From Chitinophagales bacterium (GTDB lineage: Bacteria; Bacteroidota; Bacteroidia; Chitinophagales; UBA10324): a stretch of 64,000 nucleotides of DNA. Below are positions 55,704 to 64,000 of the stretch, one piece after another. The notes below the pieces were generated by a model. That model searched no databases, was not told the origin of the DNA, and saw only the letters and a program-made list of their open reading frames with translations. The stretch is from contig JANWWJ010000044.1 in assembly GCA_025056305.1 (NCBI GenBank), positions 1 through 64,000 of the forward strand, in the 5' to 3' direction. A program made the position numbers and the translations under genes. How positions within the stretch are numbered: the stretch's first letter is position 1; every line of letters begins with the position of its first letter.

Positions 55704-56711
55704 GTGTTGGGACAAACAGAAGAGGCAGTCAGTACACTATTGAGCAAAGGATTTCTTGATCTGCCGGTAGATCCTACACTGGACTTGTTTGAAGAAATAG
55801 CTAAACTGAAAAAGGAAAAGAATGCGATCATTTTAGCCCATTATTATCAAGAGCCTGACATTCAGGACGTAGCAGATTACATCGGGGACAGCCTGGGTTT
55901 GTCGCAACAGGCTGCACGAACTGATGCAGATATGATTGTTTTTGCTGGGGTTCACTTCATGGCTGAGACGGCAAAAATTCTTTCTCCGGAAAAAAAAGTT
56001 GTCGTACCTGATTTGTTAGCGGGTTGCTCGCTGGCCGAGTCATGCCCGCCCGACAAGTTTGCAGAATTTCGGAAAAAGTATCCGGATCATGTGGTGATTA
56101 TGTACATCAATTGCTCGGCTGAGATCAAAGCCATGAGCGACATCATTTGCACTTCATCCAATGCTCAAATCATCATTGAGTCAGTTCCGAAAGAAAAGAA
56201 AATCATTTTTGGACCGGATAGAAATCTGGGAAGGTATCTGATCAGAAAAACCGGCCGCGACATGGTGCTCTGGGATGGTGTGTGTATCGTGCACGATATC
56301 TTTTCTGCAGAAAAAATAATCAGATTAAAAGAGCGACATCCGCATGCAAAAGTTATTGCACATCCCGAATGTGTTGATACAGTATTAGAAATGGCTGATT
56401 ATGTAGCTTCTACAACAGGTTTGCTCAAATACACACAGCGCGATGAAGCAACCACCTACATCGTAGCTACGGAACCCGGCATCTTGTATCAGATGCAGCA
56501 GGCATCACCTCATAAAACATTTATAGCTGCTCCGCCGGACAATACATGTGCATGCAATGAATGTCCATACATGAAACGCAATACCTTGGAAAAGTTGTGT
56601 TTATGTTTGAAATATGAGCAACCGGAAGTGACCGTACCTGAAGAGATTCGGATCAAAGCCAAGAGGGCAATAGACCGTATGTTGGAAATCAGCGCAACGG
56701 CCGGCTTGTAG
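55704..56711 (+). CDS. nadA: Quinolinate synthase
   Basis: 335 residues. AIILAHYYQ near residue 41, the [13 protein letters not shown] segment (Cys108), HPEC and [10 protein letters not shown] provide the conserved Cys that hold the [4Fe-4S] cluster. NadA joins iminoaspartate and dihydroxyacetone phosphate to quinolinate in NAD synthesis. nadB and nadC are not in the window. The start is GTG (55704), or possibly the TTG next to it; no ATG is near. Its 3' end is 15 bases from the convergent PspC gene. Confidence 0.96.
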   Translation: MLGQTEEAVSTLLSKGFLDLPVDPTLDLFEEIAKLKKEKNAIILAHYYQEPDIQDVADYIGDSLGLSQQAARTDADMIVFAGVHFMAETAKILSPEKKVVVPDLLAGCSLAESCPPDKFAEFRKKYPDHVVIMYINCSAEIKAMSDIICTSSNAQIIIESVPKEKKIIFGPDRNLGRYLIRKTGRDMVLWDGVCIVHDIFSAEKIIRLKERHPHAKVIAHPECVDTVLEMADYVASTTGLLKYTQRDEATTYIVATEPGILYQMQQASPHKTFIAAPPDNTCACNECPYMKRNTLEKLCLCLKYEQPEVTVPEEIRIKAKRAIDRMLEISATAGL

Positions 56712-56726
56712 CTGTTTTCCGGCTGT

Positions 56727-58271
56727 TTAAAAGCTGCAGTCTAAGCAATGAAGCCCGTATCCGCGCACCTGCCATGTGTGTCCTGCAAGGTCCTCTTTTT
56801 TGCCTGAAAGCCAAATGTCTGATTCTATCCAGAGATGTTCCACCGATGGATGAAATTTTATTGTCCAGCCATCAGGAACGCTCAGAGTTACGTTTATTCT
56901 TTGGCCGCGAAAAGGAGTTTTGGGGTTCAGGACAAAACCGTTTGGAAGAATCAATATGGAATCTCTGGTTTTATAGGAATAGGTAATGGCCCTCGCATAG
57001 TCGAAGGCATGCTGCAAACTTTTACCTTTTGATATTCGGGTTAGGTTCAGGTAGGCGGTATCGTTGTCGCTGCGGTTTAAGTAGACTTTTACCAAAGGAA
57101 TAATGTTCTCACCATAAGATCTAAAAGGAAACAGGTCGTATTTAATGATTTGTTCGTCTGAATGGGCTTGATCGAAATCTTTCCAAAGTTGTTCCACCTG
57201 AACGTATAAGGTGTTGTCGGGAGATGTAAGCGTGATTCTTTCGTGGTGTTCGGCTTGAAAACGCAATGAACGATATACTTCGCTGCTCAAATAAGCGGCC
57301 AGGCCTATGGCAAGTATCCACAAGACAAGACTAATGATCAATGCCCGATTTAAATTGATTTGTGTCTTGAATAGCAACTTCAAACTCAGCAGCAGTAAGA
57401 ACACCGCTGGCACGCCGATAACCAGGATAATCACCAATGCTAGTAGAAAAGAGTTTATTTCCGGCATCAGCAGCTCGGGGGTGTTGAAAGGCAAAATCAT
57501 GATGGCCTCCCCGAACATAGAGGCTATTAGTGCCATAAGCGTGGCAAGGGTAACCAGGGCCGCAAAAAGCAAAAAGATGCCCAGCAACACGGCCAAAACC
57601 CTGCCGAGGTTTCGGATCAGCTCGGAAAAAAACGAAAGCAACTGTGTTATTACAGATGAATCTCTTGTGCCTGAATGCTTCAATCGGTCCATCTGCGCAC
57701 GGCCGGATTTTTTCAAGGCTTCTAACTCTTCACGAATGTTTTTCTCAATACTGCTGACGGTGACCGGCTCACCGCGCATCAGTAGTTTGTCAGAGGCAGT
57801 GCGCGCTTCCGGTATGATTAACCATAAAATCAGATACAACAGTATGCCGCTACCAAAACCAATGACGGCAACAACGAAAGCAAGACGAAGCCAGATGGGA
57901 TCCCAACCGAAATAGGCCGAAATTCCCGAACAAACACCGCCGATGATGCGGTCGTCAGGGTTTCGAAATAATCGTCGCGGTGGCCGTGGCATTACCGGTT
58001 CTTTGGTGCTGTCATCCATCTGTTCGGGACGTCCCATGGTGGCCATTGCCTCATCTACATCCTTCAGCGTGATGACTTGGCGGCCTGACCCGAGTCGCTG
58101 GGAAAACATTTCAGCGAGGCGTGCTTCGATGTCGGTGATGATTTCTTCGCGCCCCACTTGGTTGCTGAAATGCGTTTGCAACGATGCCAGATAGTCTTGA
58201 AGCTTTTCATAGGCGTCTTCATCTGCGTGAAAGATCTGTCCGCTTAGGTTGATGTTTACAGTCTTTTTCAT
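56727..58271 (-). CDS. PspC-domain multi-pass membrane protein
   Basis: 514 residues. An N-terminal cytoplasmic region of about 95 residues (including a DIEARLAEMF helix) precedes a PspC domain (about 98-155: RNPDDRIIGGVCSGISAYFGWDP and its membrane helix). Three further helices lie near 220-330, and the last about 170 residues are an extracytoplasmic beta-rich domain with two paired Cys near the end. PspC proteins sense membrane stress. With the PadR regulator directly upstream (15 bases) it forms the PadR-PspC pair common in Bacteroidota. Confidence 0.88.
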   Translation of the reverse strand: MKKTVNINLSGQIFHADEDAYEKLQDYLASLQTHFSNQVGREEIITDIEARLAEMFSQRLGSGRQVITLKDVDEAMATMGRPEQMDDSTKEPVMPRPPRRLFRNPDDRIIGGVCSGISAYFGWDPIWLRLAFVVAVIGFGSGILLYLILWLIIPEARTASDKLLMRGEPVTVSSIEKNIREELEALKKSGRAQMDRLKHSGTRDSSVITQLLSFFSELIRNLGRVLAVLLGIFLLFAALVTLATLMALIASMFGEAIMILPFNTPELLMPEINSFLLALVIILVIGVPAVFLLLLSLKLLFKTQINLNRALIISLVLWILAIGLAAYLSSEVYRSLRFQAEHHERITLTSPDNTLYVQVEQLWKDFDQAHSDEQIIKYDLFPFRSYGENIIPLVKVYLNRSDNDTAYLNLTRISKGKSLQHAFDYARAITYSYKTRDSILILPNGFVLNPKTPFRGQRINVTLSVPDGWTIKFHPSVEHLWIESDIWLSGKKEDLAGHTWQVRGYGLHCLDCSF

Positions 58272-58286
58272 GGTATTATTGTTGAC

Positions 58287-58652
58287 TTAGCTTTTAGATT
58301 TAGAAAAAGTTGATTTATGATGAAGGGTATCGGTAACCATTGCTACGGAATGAACTAACTCGTTCCAACTGCGCGCTAGTTGCTGCAGAAAAGCTTTTCC
58401 GGTGTCGGTAAGCTGATAGTACTTGCGCGGTGGCCCGCTGCGTGACTCTTCCCATTCATAGCTGAGATATCCGTCGTTTTTAAGCCGCGTCAACAGCGGA
58501 TAGATTGTACCTTCTACTACCAGAAGGTCGGCATTTTTGAGTTGATCCAAAATCTGTGAAGCATAACAACGGCCTGCATTATTGATGATGCTCAGAATAC
58601 AGTATTCCAGCACGCCCTTGCGCATCTGTGCCTTTATGTTTTCCAGGTTCAT
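58287..58652 (-). CDS. PadR family transcriptional regulator
   Basis: 121 residues from the ATG at 58652, where family N-termini fall (MNLENIKAQMRKG). The winged helix shows MRKGVLEYCILSIINN, the recognition helix region VVEGTIYPLLTRLKNDGYL and the wing SRSGPPRKYYQLTDTGK. It probably represses its own operon with the PspC gene; an inverted repeat overlaps the -33 region of its promoter. Confidence 0.93.
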   Translation of the reverse strand: MNLENIKAQMRKGVLEYCILSIINNAGRCYASQILDQLKNADLLVVEGTIYPLLTRLKNDGYLSYEWEESRSGPPRKYYQLTDTGKAFLQQLARSWNELVHSVAMVTDTLHHKSTFSKSKS

Positions 58653-58682
58653 CGAAAGAGAAGTGCAGAATATTTTACGTTG

Positions 58683-58690
58683 CAAAGATA
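58683..58690 (-). promoter_or_regulatory. Bacteroidota -7 promoter element for padR-pspC
   Basis: Minus-strand TATCTTTG, an exact consensus match, ending 30 bases before the PadR ATG. Confidence 0.65.
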
Positions 58691-58700
58691 TATGCTTTGT

Positions 58701-58727
58701 ATACTACTTTGTATAATAAAGTACTAT
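58701..58727 (-). promoter_or_regulatory. Candidate PadR operator (inverted repeat)
   Basis: ATACTACTTT (58701-58710) and AAAGTACTAT (58718-58727) form an inverted repeat with 9 of 10 positions paired and a 7-base spacer. It covers the -33 zone of the padR-pspC promoter, where a repressor would block transcription. It also faces the divergent nrdJ gene. Confidence 0.5.
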
Positions 58728-58961
58728 CCAATGTAAATATTTTTGTAACTTATTGATTATTAGAAAGAAAAAATTTTATCAAAGACTTACCCAGGAGTAT
58801 GTCCGGTTTTGAGTTGGTACATGGATTAATTCACATCTACATATTCCGGTGAAAAGTGTCGTTGAAAGAATGTTTATAGCGTTTAGGCCTGGTGCCTACT
58901 TTCGTTCAAATCCAGCAGTCAGCAACGAGGTACCTAACTTTAAGAATAAGAAATAAGAACG
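58728..58961. other. Divergent spacer upstream of nrdJ
   Basis: A+T-rich in its first half. TTTA at 58873-58876, 20 bases, and TACTTTCG at 58897-58904 form a possible promoter with one mismatch in each element. I see no cobalamin riboswitch or NrdR box. Confidence 0.35.
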
Positions 58962-61511
58962 ATGGCTGAAGTTGCAGTTTCCACCTACACTTATGAAGAA
59001 GTATTGCAAGCGTGCTTGGAATACTTTGACGGAGACGAGTTAGCAGCTACCACATGGATGAACAAGTATGCCGTAAAGGATGCACAGGGCCGTTTTTACG
59101 AGCGAACCCCTGACGACATGCACTGGCGCATGGCGCGTGAATTCGCCCGTATGGAACTGTTGTTTGCCGAACGCAACAAACTCAACGGTGCATTTAAGAA
59201 TTTGTCGGCATACGGACAAAGACGTGAATTCCTCGGCGCTGAACGCATTTATAACTATTTCAAAAAATTTCGATATATCATTCCTCAGGGCAGTGTGATG
59301 AGTGTGTTGGGCAATCCCCACATCATCGCTTCCTTAAGCAATTGCGTGGTGCTGCCCGAGATTTATGATTCCTACGGAGGAATTTTTTTCACCGACCAGC
59401 AGTTGGCTCAGCTGTTTAAGCGGCGATGTGGGGTAGGTATTGACATCACCAGCATCCGTCCGGCAGGAGCACCGGTAGCCAATGCTGCCGGTACAACCAC
59501 GGGAGCCGTCTCCTTCATGGAGCGGTTTTCCAACACCACGCGAGAAGTGGCCCAACATGGCCGCCGTGGGGCGCTCATGATAACTATGGATGTATCGCAC
59601 CCCGACATCGAACAATTTGTCACCATCAAACAGGATTTGACCAAGGTCACGGGGGCTAATGTCAGCGTGCGCCTCAGTGATGAGTTCATGCAGGCCGTCG
59701 TTAACGATGACTACTACACCCACCGTTGGCCGGCCGATAATCCCGATCCCCGCTACAACAAGACCATTCGGGCCCGCGACCTATGGCAAACCATCATTCA
59801 ATGTGCCCACCGGACAGCCGAACCAGGTCTGATCTTCTGGGATCGTCAGCACCTCTATTCCACCTCTTCGATATATCCTGGTTTTCGTAATGTTTCTACA
59901 AACCCCTGCAGTGAAATAGCCATGCAGGGTGGCGACAGCTGCCGGCTTATTGCCATGAACCTCTATTCTTTCGTAGAGCACCCCTTCACGCCCAAGGCTC
60001 GTTTTGATCATGAAAAATTTTATGAGCTCGTTTACGAAGCCCAGCGATTGAGCGACGATCTGGTAGAACTGGAACTGGAATACATTGACCGCATCTTGGC
60101 CAAAGTGGCCTCTGATCCCGAGCCGGACTACATCAAAGATTGTGAAGTGCGTACCTGGAAGCTGCTGCAAGAGCAGGGGCGCAAGGGCCGGCGCACCGGT
60201 TTGGGCTTCACGGCCTTAGCCGACACCTTGGCGGCGCTCAATCTTAAGTATGATTCCGATGAGGCTTTGGTCGTCATAGAACAGATTCAAAGAACAAAAT
60301 GTCGTGCTGAGTTTGATGCTTCTATAGATATGGCTATTGAACGAGGCCCCTTTGAAGCGTTCAACCCCGAAATCGAACGCACATCCGAATTTGTTCAGAT
60401 GTTGGAAAGAGAGTTGCCCGACATATACGACCGAATGATGCGCTTTGGTCGGCGCAACATTTCCCTGAGCACCGTAGCCCCTACCGGTACGTTATCGATT
60501 TTGGCTCAGACGTCCTCAGGTATTGAGCCGGTGTATCTGCTCAGCTATAAGCGACGGCGCAAGGTAAACCCAACCGACCAATATCAGCGGATTGACTTTA
60601 CTGATGCCAAAGGCGATCATTGGCAGGAATTCGACGTTTATCATCCGAAGTTGAAAGAGTGGATGCGCATCACTGGAGAAAAAGACATTACGCAATCGCC
60701 CTATTACGGCAGCACGGCTCCCGAAATTGATTGGCTGCGTCGGATAGAAATCCAAGCAGTAGTGCAGAAATACGTCACGCACAGCATTTCATCCACCATA
60801 AACCTTCCTTCTGACGTTTCGGTAGAAAAAGTAGGTGAAATCTATTTGGAAGCCTGGCGACGGGGGCTGAAAGGCATTACGGTATATCGCGATGGCAGCC
60901 GCACCGGTGTTTTGGTGGCGAAGGACGATAAAAAGGAACTGCCGCAGGAAGTACGCGTGTCGCATGCACCCAAACGACCTGCCGTGCTGGAAGCAGAAGT
61001 GCTGCGATTCATGAACGGAAATGAAAAATGGATGGCCGTTGTAGGGTTACTCAAGGGCAAGCCGTATGAAATATTCACCGGCGTCATCAATGAAGACAGC
61101 ATTTATCTGCCCAGCTATGTAGAGCGCGGATGGGTGATTAAGACAAAACTTCCGGATAAAAGCACACGTTACGATTTCCAATATGTGGACAAAGCCGGCT
61201 ATAAGACCACCATCGAAGGCTTATCGCGTTCGTTCAATCCTGAGTTCTGGAACTACGCCAAACTCATCAGCGGCGTTTTACGTCATGGCATGCCGTTGCC
61301 CCATGTCATTGATCTGGTGGAAAACCTGGATTTGAAGAGCGACTCGCTCAACACCTGGAAAGCCGGTGTGGCGCGCGCCTTGAAGCGCTATGTTCCCGAC
61401 GGCACTCCAGCCGTAGACCGCCAGTGTCCCGACTGCGGCGATCGGGACGGACTGGTCTATCAGGAAGGATGCCTGGTCTGCAAAAGCTGCGGCCACAGCA
61501 GGTGCGGCTAG
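58962..61511 (+). CDS. nrdJ: Adenosylcobalamin-dependent (class II) ribonucleotide reductase
   Basis: 849 residues. The reductase core has SNCVVL (Cys128), VSTNPCSEI (radical Cys316) and the later APTGTLSILA loop that binds the substrate. The C-terminus has CPDCG ... CLVCKSCGHSRCG, a pair of CxxC clusters that resemble the zinc-ribbon tail of class II enzymes and may re-reduce the active site. It makes deoxyribonucleotides without oxygen need. No NrdA/B or NrdR gene is near; the decayed DUF4258 gene begins 13 bases downstream. Confidence 0.95.
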   Translation: MAEVAVSTYTYEEVLQACLEYFDGDELAATTWMNKYAVKDAQGRFYERTPDDMHWRMAREFARMELLFAERNKLNGAFKNLSAYGQRREFLGAERIYNYFKKFRYIIPQGSVMSVLGNPHIIASLSNCVVLPEIYDSYGGIFFTDQQLAQLFKRRCGVGIDITSIRPAGAPVANAAGTTTGAVSFMERFSNTTREVAQHGRRGALMITMDVSHPDIEQFVTIKQDLTKVTGANVSVRLSDEFMQAVVNDDYYTHRWPADNPDPRYNKTIRARDLWQTIIQCAHRTAEPGLIFWDRQHLYSTSSIYPGFRNVSTNPCSEIAMQGGDSCRLIAMNLYSFVEHPFTPKARFDHEKFYELVYEAQRLSDDLVELELEYIDRILAKVASDPEPDYIKDCEVRTWKLLQEQGRKGRRTGLGFTALADTLAALNLKYDSDEALVVIEQIQRTKCRAEFDASIDMAIERGPFEAFNPEIERTSEFVQMLERELPDIYDRMMRFGRRNISLSTVAPTGTLSILAQTSSGIEPVYLLSYKRRRKVNPTDQYQRIDFTDAKGDHWQEFDVYHPKLKEWMRITGEKDITQSPYYGSTAPEIDWLRRIEIQAVVQKYVTHSISSTINLPSDVSVEKVGEIYLEAWRRGLKGITVYRDGSRTGVLVAKDDKKELPQEVRVSHAPKRPAVLEAEVLRFMNGNEKWMAVVGLLKGKPYEIFTGVINEDSIYLPSYVERGWVIKTKLPDKSTRYDFQYVDKAGYKTTIEGLSRSFNPEFWNYAKLISGVLRHGMPLPHVIDLVENLDLKSDSLNTWKAGVARALKRYVPDGTPAVDRQCPDCGDRDGLVYQEGCLVCKSCGHSRCG

Positions 61512-61524
61512 AGGAAGGGCTTTC

Positions 61525-61784
61525 ATGGAGGTTTATTTTACTGATCATATTCTGAAACGGGCTGAAGAGCGCGGGGCAACTCGCAGGGAAATCGTGTAGT
61601 CAGATGCTCACAGAGTTCGTCACGAAGTGAAAAGGGGCCGAATTGATGCGATGAAAATTTTTGACTGCCAAAACACAAGAAAGGGAAAATTTTACGCGTA
61701 AAAAAAGTAGAGAATATGTTTACAGAAGAAAAACAAAAGCTCATTGCCATAACCGTTTACGTTTTTTCCGGTTCTTGGACTTAG
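61525..61784 (+). pseudogene. Decayed DUF4258-like toxin gene (internal stop and frameshift)
   Basis: The frame from the ATG at 61525 begins MEVYFTDHILKRAEERGATRREIV, a DUF4258-like start, but hits TAG at 61597. The same frame resumes with SDAHRVRHEVKRGR and FDCQNTRKGKFYA, both family-like, until TAA at 61699. The family pattern then continues in another frame from about 61698 as VKKVENMFTEEKQKLIAITVY and ends FSGSWT at the TAG 61782-61784. One nonsense change plus a one-base deletion near the A7 run explain all of it. DUF4258 proteins are often paired with DUF2283; a toxin role is inferred from that. Confidence 0.75.
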
Positions 61785-61789
61785 CTGAA

Positions 61790-61993
61790 ATGAAGGTCTA
61801 TTTTGACTCAAAGAATTACCTTTTATATCTCACGTTTGATGCTGAAAAACAAGCCGTAACCAACATGCGCTTAAATGAAGACATTGTGGTGGATTTTGGT
61901 GAAAACGAATAAATCGTTGGCATGGAAATCCTTAACACTTCCAGGCTGCTCAATTTAAAGGAATTGCTACCTGTTCTTTCGGAAGTAGTTTAG
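61790..61993 (+). pseudogene. Decayed DUF2283-like antitoxin gene (internal stop)
   Basis: Starts 5 bases after the previous stop: MKVYFDSKNYLLYLTFDAE, the usual DUF2283 opening, continuing to VVDFGENE at a TAA (61910-61912). In the same frame after that stop comes IVGMEILNTSRLLNLKELL until the TAG at 61991-61993, which is exactly the family's C-terminal pattern. A single C-to-T change in a Gln codon would give this TAA. The 40-residue upstream part could still be made, but full-length protein is not. Confidence 0.75.
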
Positions 61994-62065
61994 TTGATAA
62001 AGCCTGTTTTTTGCGGCGCTTGAGATTGGGTTGTACCCACATGCAGTGAAGGGAAGGAAGTTTTT

Positions 62066-62992
62066 ATGGCGCAAATCGTTCTTGCAGGCGGCAATGGCTT
62101 TTTAGGTAAGGCCCTGGCGGCTCATTTGGCAGCAAAAGGCTATGAGCCCGTTATCCTGACTCGAAAACCAAAAGCAGGCAGCACTTTCAAGCAGATTGTA
62201 TGGGACGGAGCCACTGTAGGCCCCTGGGCAAAAGCCCTCGAGGGAGCTTTTGCCGTCATTAACCTGGCGGGGGCCAGTGTGAGCAAAAGGCATACAAACA
62301 CATATCGGCAGCAAATTCTTTCTTCACGACTGTTGCCTACCCAGGCCCTGGGTAATGCCCTGACCCAAAGCCTCAATCCACCGCAGTGGTGGCTGAATGC
62401 CTCGGGCATCAACATTTACAGCTGCACGTCTTGCCGTATTAATGACGAACAGGCCCCAACCGATGGCACAGATTTCCTTGCCGAAGTCTGTCGCCAATGG
62501 GAATGGGCAGCCTCGTCCTTCAAATTACCTCACACCCGTCTAGTACTGTTGCGTACTGCTTTGGTATTTGGTCGGGACAGAAATTCCGTGCTTAGCCAGA
62601 CAGCCGCTTTGGCCCGCTGGGGGTTGGCAGGCACCATAGGAAAAGGCACTCAGCAAATGGCATGGATTCATGTGGCCGACTATGTTGCCGCTGTTGCTTT
62701 TATTCTTGAACAAACGCAGTGGGAAGGCCCCGTCAATGTAGTTGCGCCAGGAAAGCTGACAAATGCTGTTTTTTCGAGGGCGGTGCGTCGAGCGGTAGGC
62801 ATGCCTATAGGGCTACCGGCTTGGTCGTGGATGGTCCGGGTCGGTGGATGGATCTTGGACCGCGAAGCAGAACTCTTGCTTGCCAGTACGTGTGCAGTAC
62901 CGCGTCGCTTGCTGGATGCAGGCTTCGCCTTTCGCTTTTGCGATGTTGAGGCAGCTGTTGCCGACGTGCTGCAGAACCAAAGCTCCGTCTAG
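62066..62992 (+). CDS. TIGR01777 family NAD-dependent epimerase-like protein
   Basis: 308 residues. [12 protein letters not shown] (about 5-16) is the nucleotide-binding loop; VINLAGASV and [10 protein letters not shown] give the rest of the Rossmann fold, and the C-terminal half contains [14 protein letters not shown], which fits the DUF1731 extension of TIGR01777. The usual catalytic Tyr region is altered (INIYSCTS). Substrate and reaction are unknown for the family. It lies 73 bases after the decayed pair and 23 bases before cysS. Confidence 0.85.
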   Translation: MAQIVLAGGNGFLGKALAAHLAAKGYEPVILTRKPKAGSTFKQIVWDGATVGPWAKALEGAFAVINLAGASVSKRHTNTYRQQILSSRLLPTQALGNALTQSLNPPQWWLNASGINIYSCTSCRINDEQAPTDGTDFLAEVCRQWEWAASSFKLPHTRLVLLRTALVFGRDRNSVLSQTAALARWGLAGTIGKGTQQMAWIHVADYVAAVAFILEQTQWEGPVNVVAPGKLTNAVFSRAVRRAVGMPIGLPAWSWMVRVGGWILDREAELLLASTCAVPRRLLDAGFAFRFCDVEAAVADVLQNQSSV

Positions 62993-63000
62993 TCGGCTGT

Positions 63001-63008
63001 TATCTTTG
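63001..63008 (+). promoter_or_regulatory. Bacteroidota -7 promoter element for cysS
   Basis: TATCTTTG, an exact consensus match, with only 7 bases before the ATG at 63016. No -33 TTTG is found at the usual spacing. Confidence 0.6.
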
Positions 63009-63015
63009 CCGCCAC

Positions 63016-64000
63016 ATGGCGCAGTTAGTTATTTACAACAGTCTTTCTCGGCAGAAAGAGCCCTTTGTTCCCTTGCACCCTCCCTACGTGGGCATGTATG
63101 TATGTGGACCCACGGTGAGCGGAGAATCGCACCTAGGTCACGCCCGCCCCTATGTCTTTTTTGATGTGGTTTTCCGTTGGCTACGTCATTTAGGCTATCA
63201 GGTTCGTTATGTCCGCAACATTACCGACGCAGGTCATTTTGAAGAGGAAGACCGTCCGGCAGAAGACAAGGTGGTAGCCAAAGCTAAGCTGGAGCGGCTT
63301 GAACCCATGGAGCTGGTGCAGAAATACACAAACCTGTTTCACGATGCCATGGATCAGCTCAACAACCTGCGTCCGAGTATTGAACCTACGGCAACAGGCC
63401 ATATCATCGAACAGATTGCTATGATCGAAGAAATTTTGCGGCAGGGCTGGGCATATGAAGTGAACGGTTCAGTGTATTTCGATGTGGTGCGATATGCGCA
63501 GCAGTATGATTACGGGCGGCTGTCGGGCCGTCGCCTTGAAGAACTCTTAGCCGGCAGCCGTGAACTGGAGGGGCAGGAGGAGAAACGACATCCGGCCGAC
63601 TTCGCCTTATGGAAAAAAGCTCCACCCGAACATCTGATGCGCTGGCCCAGCCCGTGGGGGCAGGGCTTTCCCGGATGGCATATTGAATGCTCGGCCATGG
63701 CTACCAAATACCTTGGTGCCCCCTTTGACATTCATGGCGGAGGAATGGACTTGCAGTTTCCGCATCACGAAAGTGAAATCGCTCAAACGCGAATTGCTAC
63801 CGGCCACATCCCTGCCCGCTATTGGATGCACAACAACATGATTACCGTCAACGGGAGGAAGATGGGCAAGAGTTACAACAACACCATAACGCTGCGCGAA
63901 TTGTTTACCGGAACGCATCCGCTATTAGAACGGGCCTATGACCCAATGACCGTACGCTTTTTTATACTTCAGGCGCATTACCGCAGCACGCTGGACTTTA
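63016..64000 (+). CDS. cysS: Cysteine--tRNA ligase (3' end outside window)
   Basis: The first about 328 codons are visible and open to the window edge. The signatures are YVCGPTV (zinc Cys), HLGHA (HIGH motif), GWHIECSAM and HHESE (remaining zinc ligands) and KMGKS (the KMSKS motif with Gly in third place, as in many Bacteroidota). It charges tRNA-Cys. The start has no Shine-Dalgarno; a TATCTTTG element lies 7 bases upstream. Confidence 0.96.
   Translation, partial: MAQLVIYNSLSRQKEPFVPLHPPYVGMYVCGPTVSGESHLGHARPYVFFDVVFRWLRHLGYQVRYVRNITDAGHFEEEDRPAEDKVVAKAKLERLEPMELVQKYTNLFHDAMDQLNNLRPSIEPTATGHIIEQIAMIEEILRQGWAYEVNGSVYFDVVRYAQQYDYGRLSGRRLEELLAGSRELEGQEEKRHPADFALWKKAPPEHLMRWPSPWGQGFPGWHIECSAMATKYLGAPFDIHGGGMDLQFPHHESEIAQTRIATGHIPARYWMHNNMITVNGRKMGKSYNNTITLRELFTGTHPLLERAYDPMTVRFFILQAHYRSTLDF

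Noticed and set aside
58728-58961. Cobalamin riboswitch before nrdJ
   Set aside because: No B12 box or long structured leader; the spacer is A+T-rich and mostly without pairing.
61597-61599. Reassigned stop codon to explain the in-frame TAG
   Set aside because: Many other genes in the window end in TAG or TAA as normal, and the same gene also has a frameshift.
63016-64000. Truncated or broken cysS
   Set aside because: The frame is intact to the window edge; the missing 3' end is due to the window limit only.

Overview
The window is a chromosomal segment from a member of the Bacteroidota. The signs are: two proteins ending in a type IX secretion (T9SS) sorting domain; a DUF4295 gene after rpmB and rpmG; the ATP synthase order atpB-E-F-H-A-G with no atpD or atpC; DUF5777, DUF5723 and DUF4175 proteins; promoters of the form TTTG-N19-20-TAnnTTTG; and almost no Shine-Dalgarno sequences. 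G+C is near one half by eye. I cannot name the family or genus. I see no tRNA, rRNA, CRISPR array, intact insertion sequence or prophage.

Layout. 1-4.4 kb: 3' end of a giant secreted, Cys-rich T9SS protein, closed by a strong terminator. 4.5-7.2 kb: ferredoxin reductase-like protein, ComB-like phosphatase and GcvT (minus strand). 7.2-8.0 kb: an 0.8 kb stretch with no recognisable gene. 8.0-16.3 kb: LpxD-like acyltransferase and a saccharopine dehydrogenase-like protein, then a DUF4175 coiled-coil membrane protein, an RsbW-like ATPase, YbeY and MnmG. 16.4-30.8 kb: an extracellular glycan locus of twelve genes with six glycosyltransferase-like proteins, two FemAB-like acyltransferases, a polysaccharide deacetylase, a methyltransferase, an asparagine synthase-type amidotransferase and a polymerase-like membrane protein. 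30.8-38.2 kb: minus-strand block with a metallo-beta-lactamase-fold hydrolase, a DUF5777/YceI/haem-motif group, a Bcp peroxiredoxin, an M23 peptidase and a sodium:solute symporter. 38.3-43.9 kb: an orphan peptide-type binding lipoprotein, an OmpA/DUF5723 protein and NDH-2. 44.0-50.8 kb: ATP synthase genes, ribosomal proteins L28 and L33, DUF4295 and FtsY. 50.9-64.0 kb: two lipoproteins, a D-amino-acid oxidase divergent from a cyanophycinase-like protein, a radical SAM protein, NadA, a PadR-PspC pair, class II ribonucleotide reductase, a decayed DUF4258/DUF2283 pair, a TIGR01777 epimerase-like protein and the 5' part of cysS.

How the genes fit together. The glycan locus has a core of eight co-directional genes (21.0-29.3 kb), six of whose seven junctions overlap. 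It combines chain-building enzymes with enzymes that could deacetylate, amidate, methylate and acylate sugars, so a heavily decorated surface polysaccharide is the likely product; no initiating transferase, flippase or export channel is visible. The 31.6-34.5 kb group pairs an outer-membrane-like protein and a YceI protein with two proteins carrying expanded haem-like CXnCH motifs, suggesting an envelope redox function. NDH-2 and the F-type ATP synthase are divergent neighbours. The best candidates for something not yet described are the glycan-decoration locus, the envelope redox group and the repeat architecture of the giant Cys-rich protein. The clearest sequence oddity is the toxin-antitoxin-like pair at 61.5-62.0 kb, in which both genes carry internal stops.
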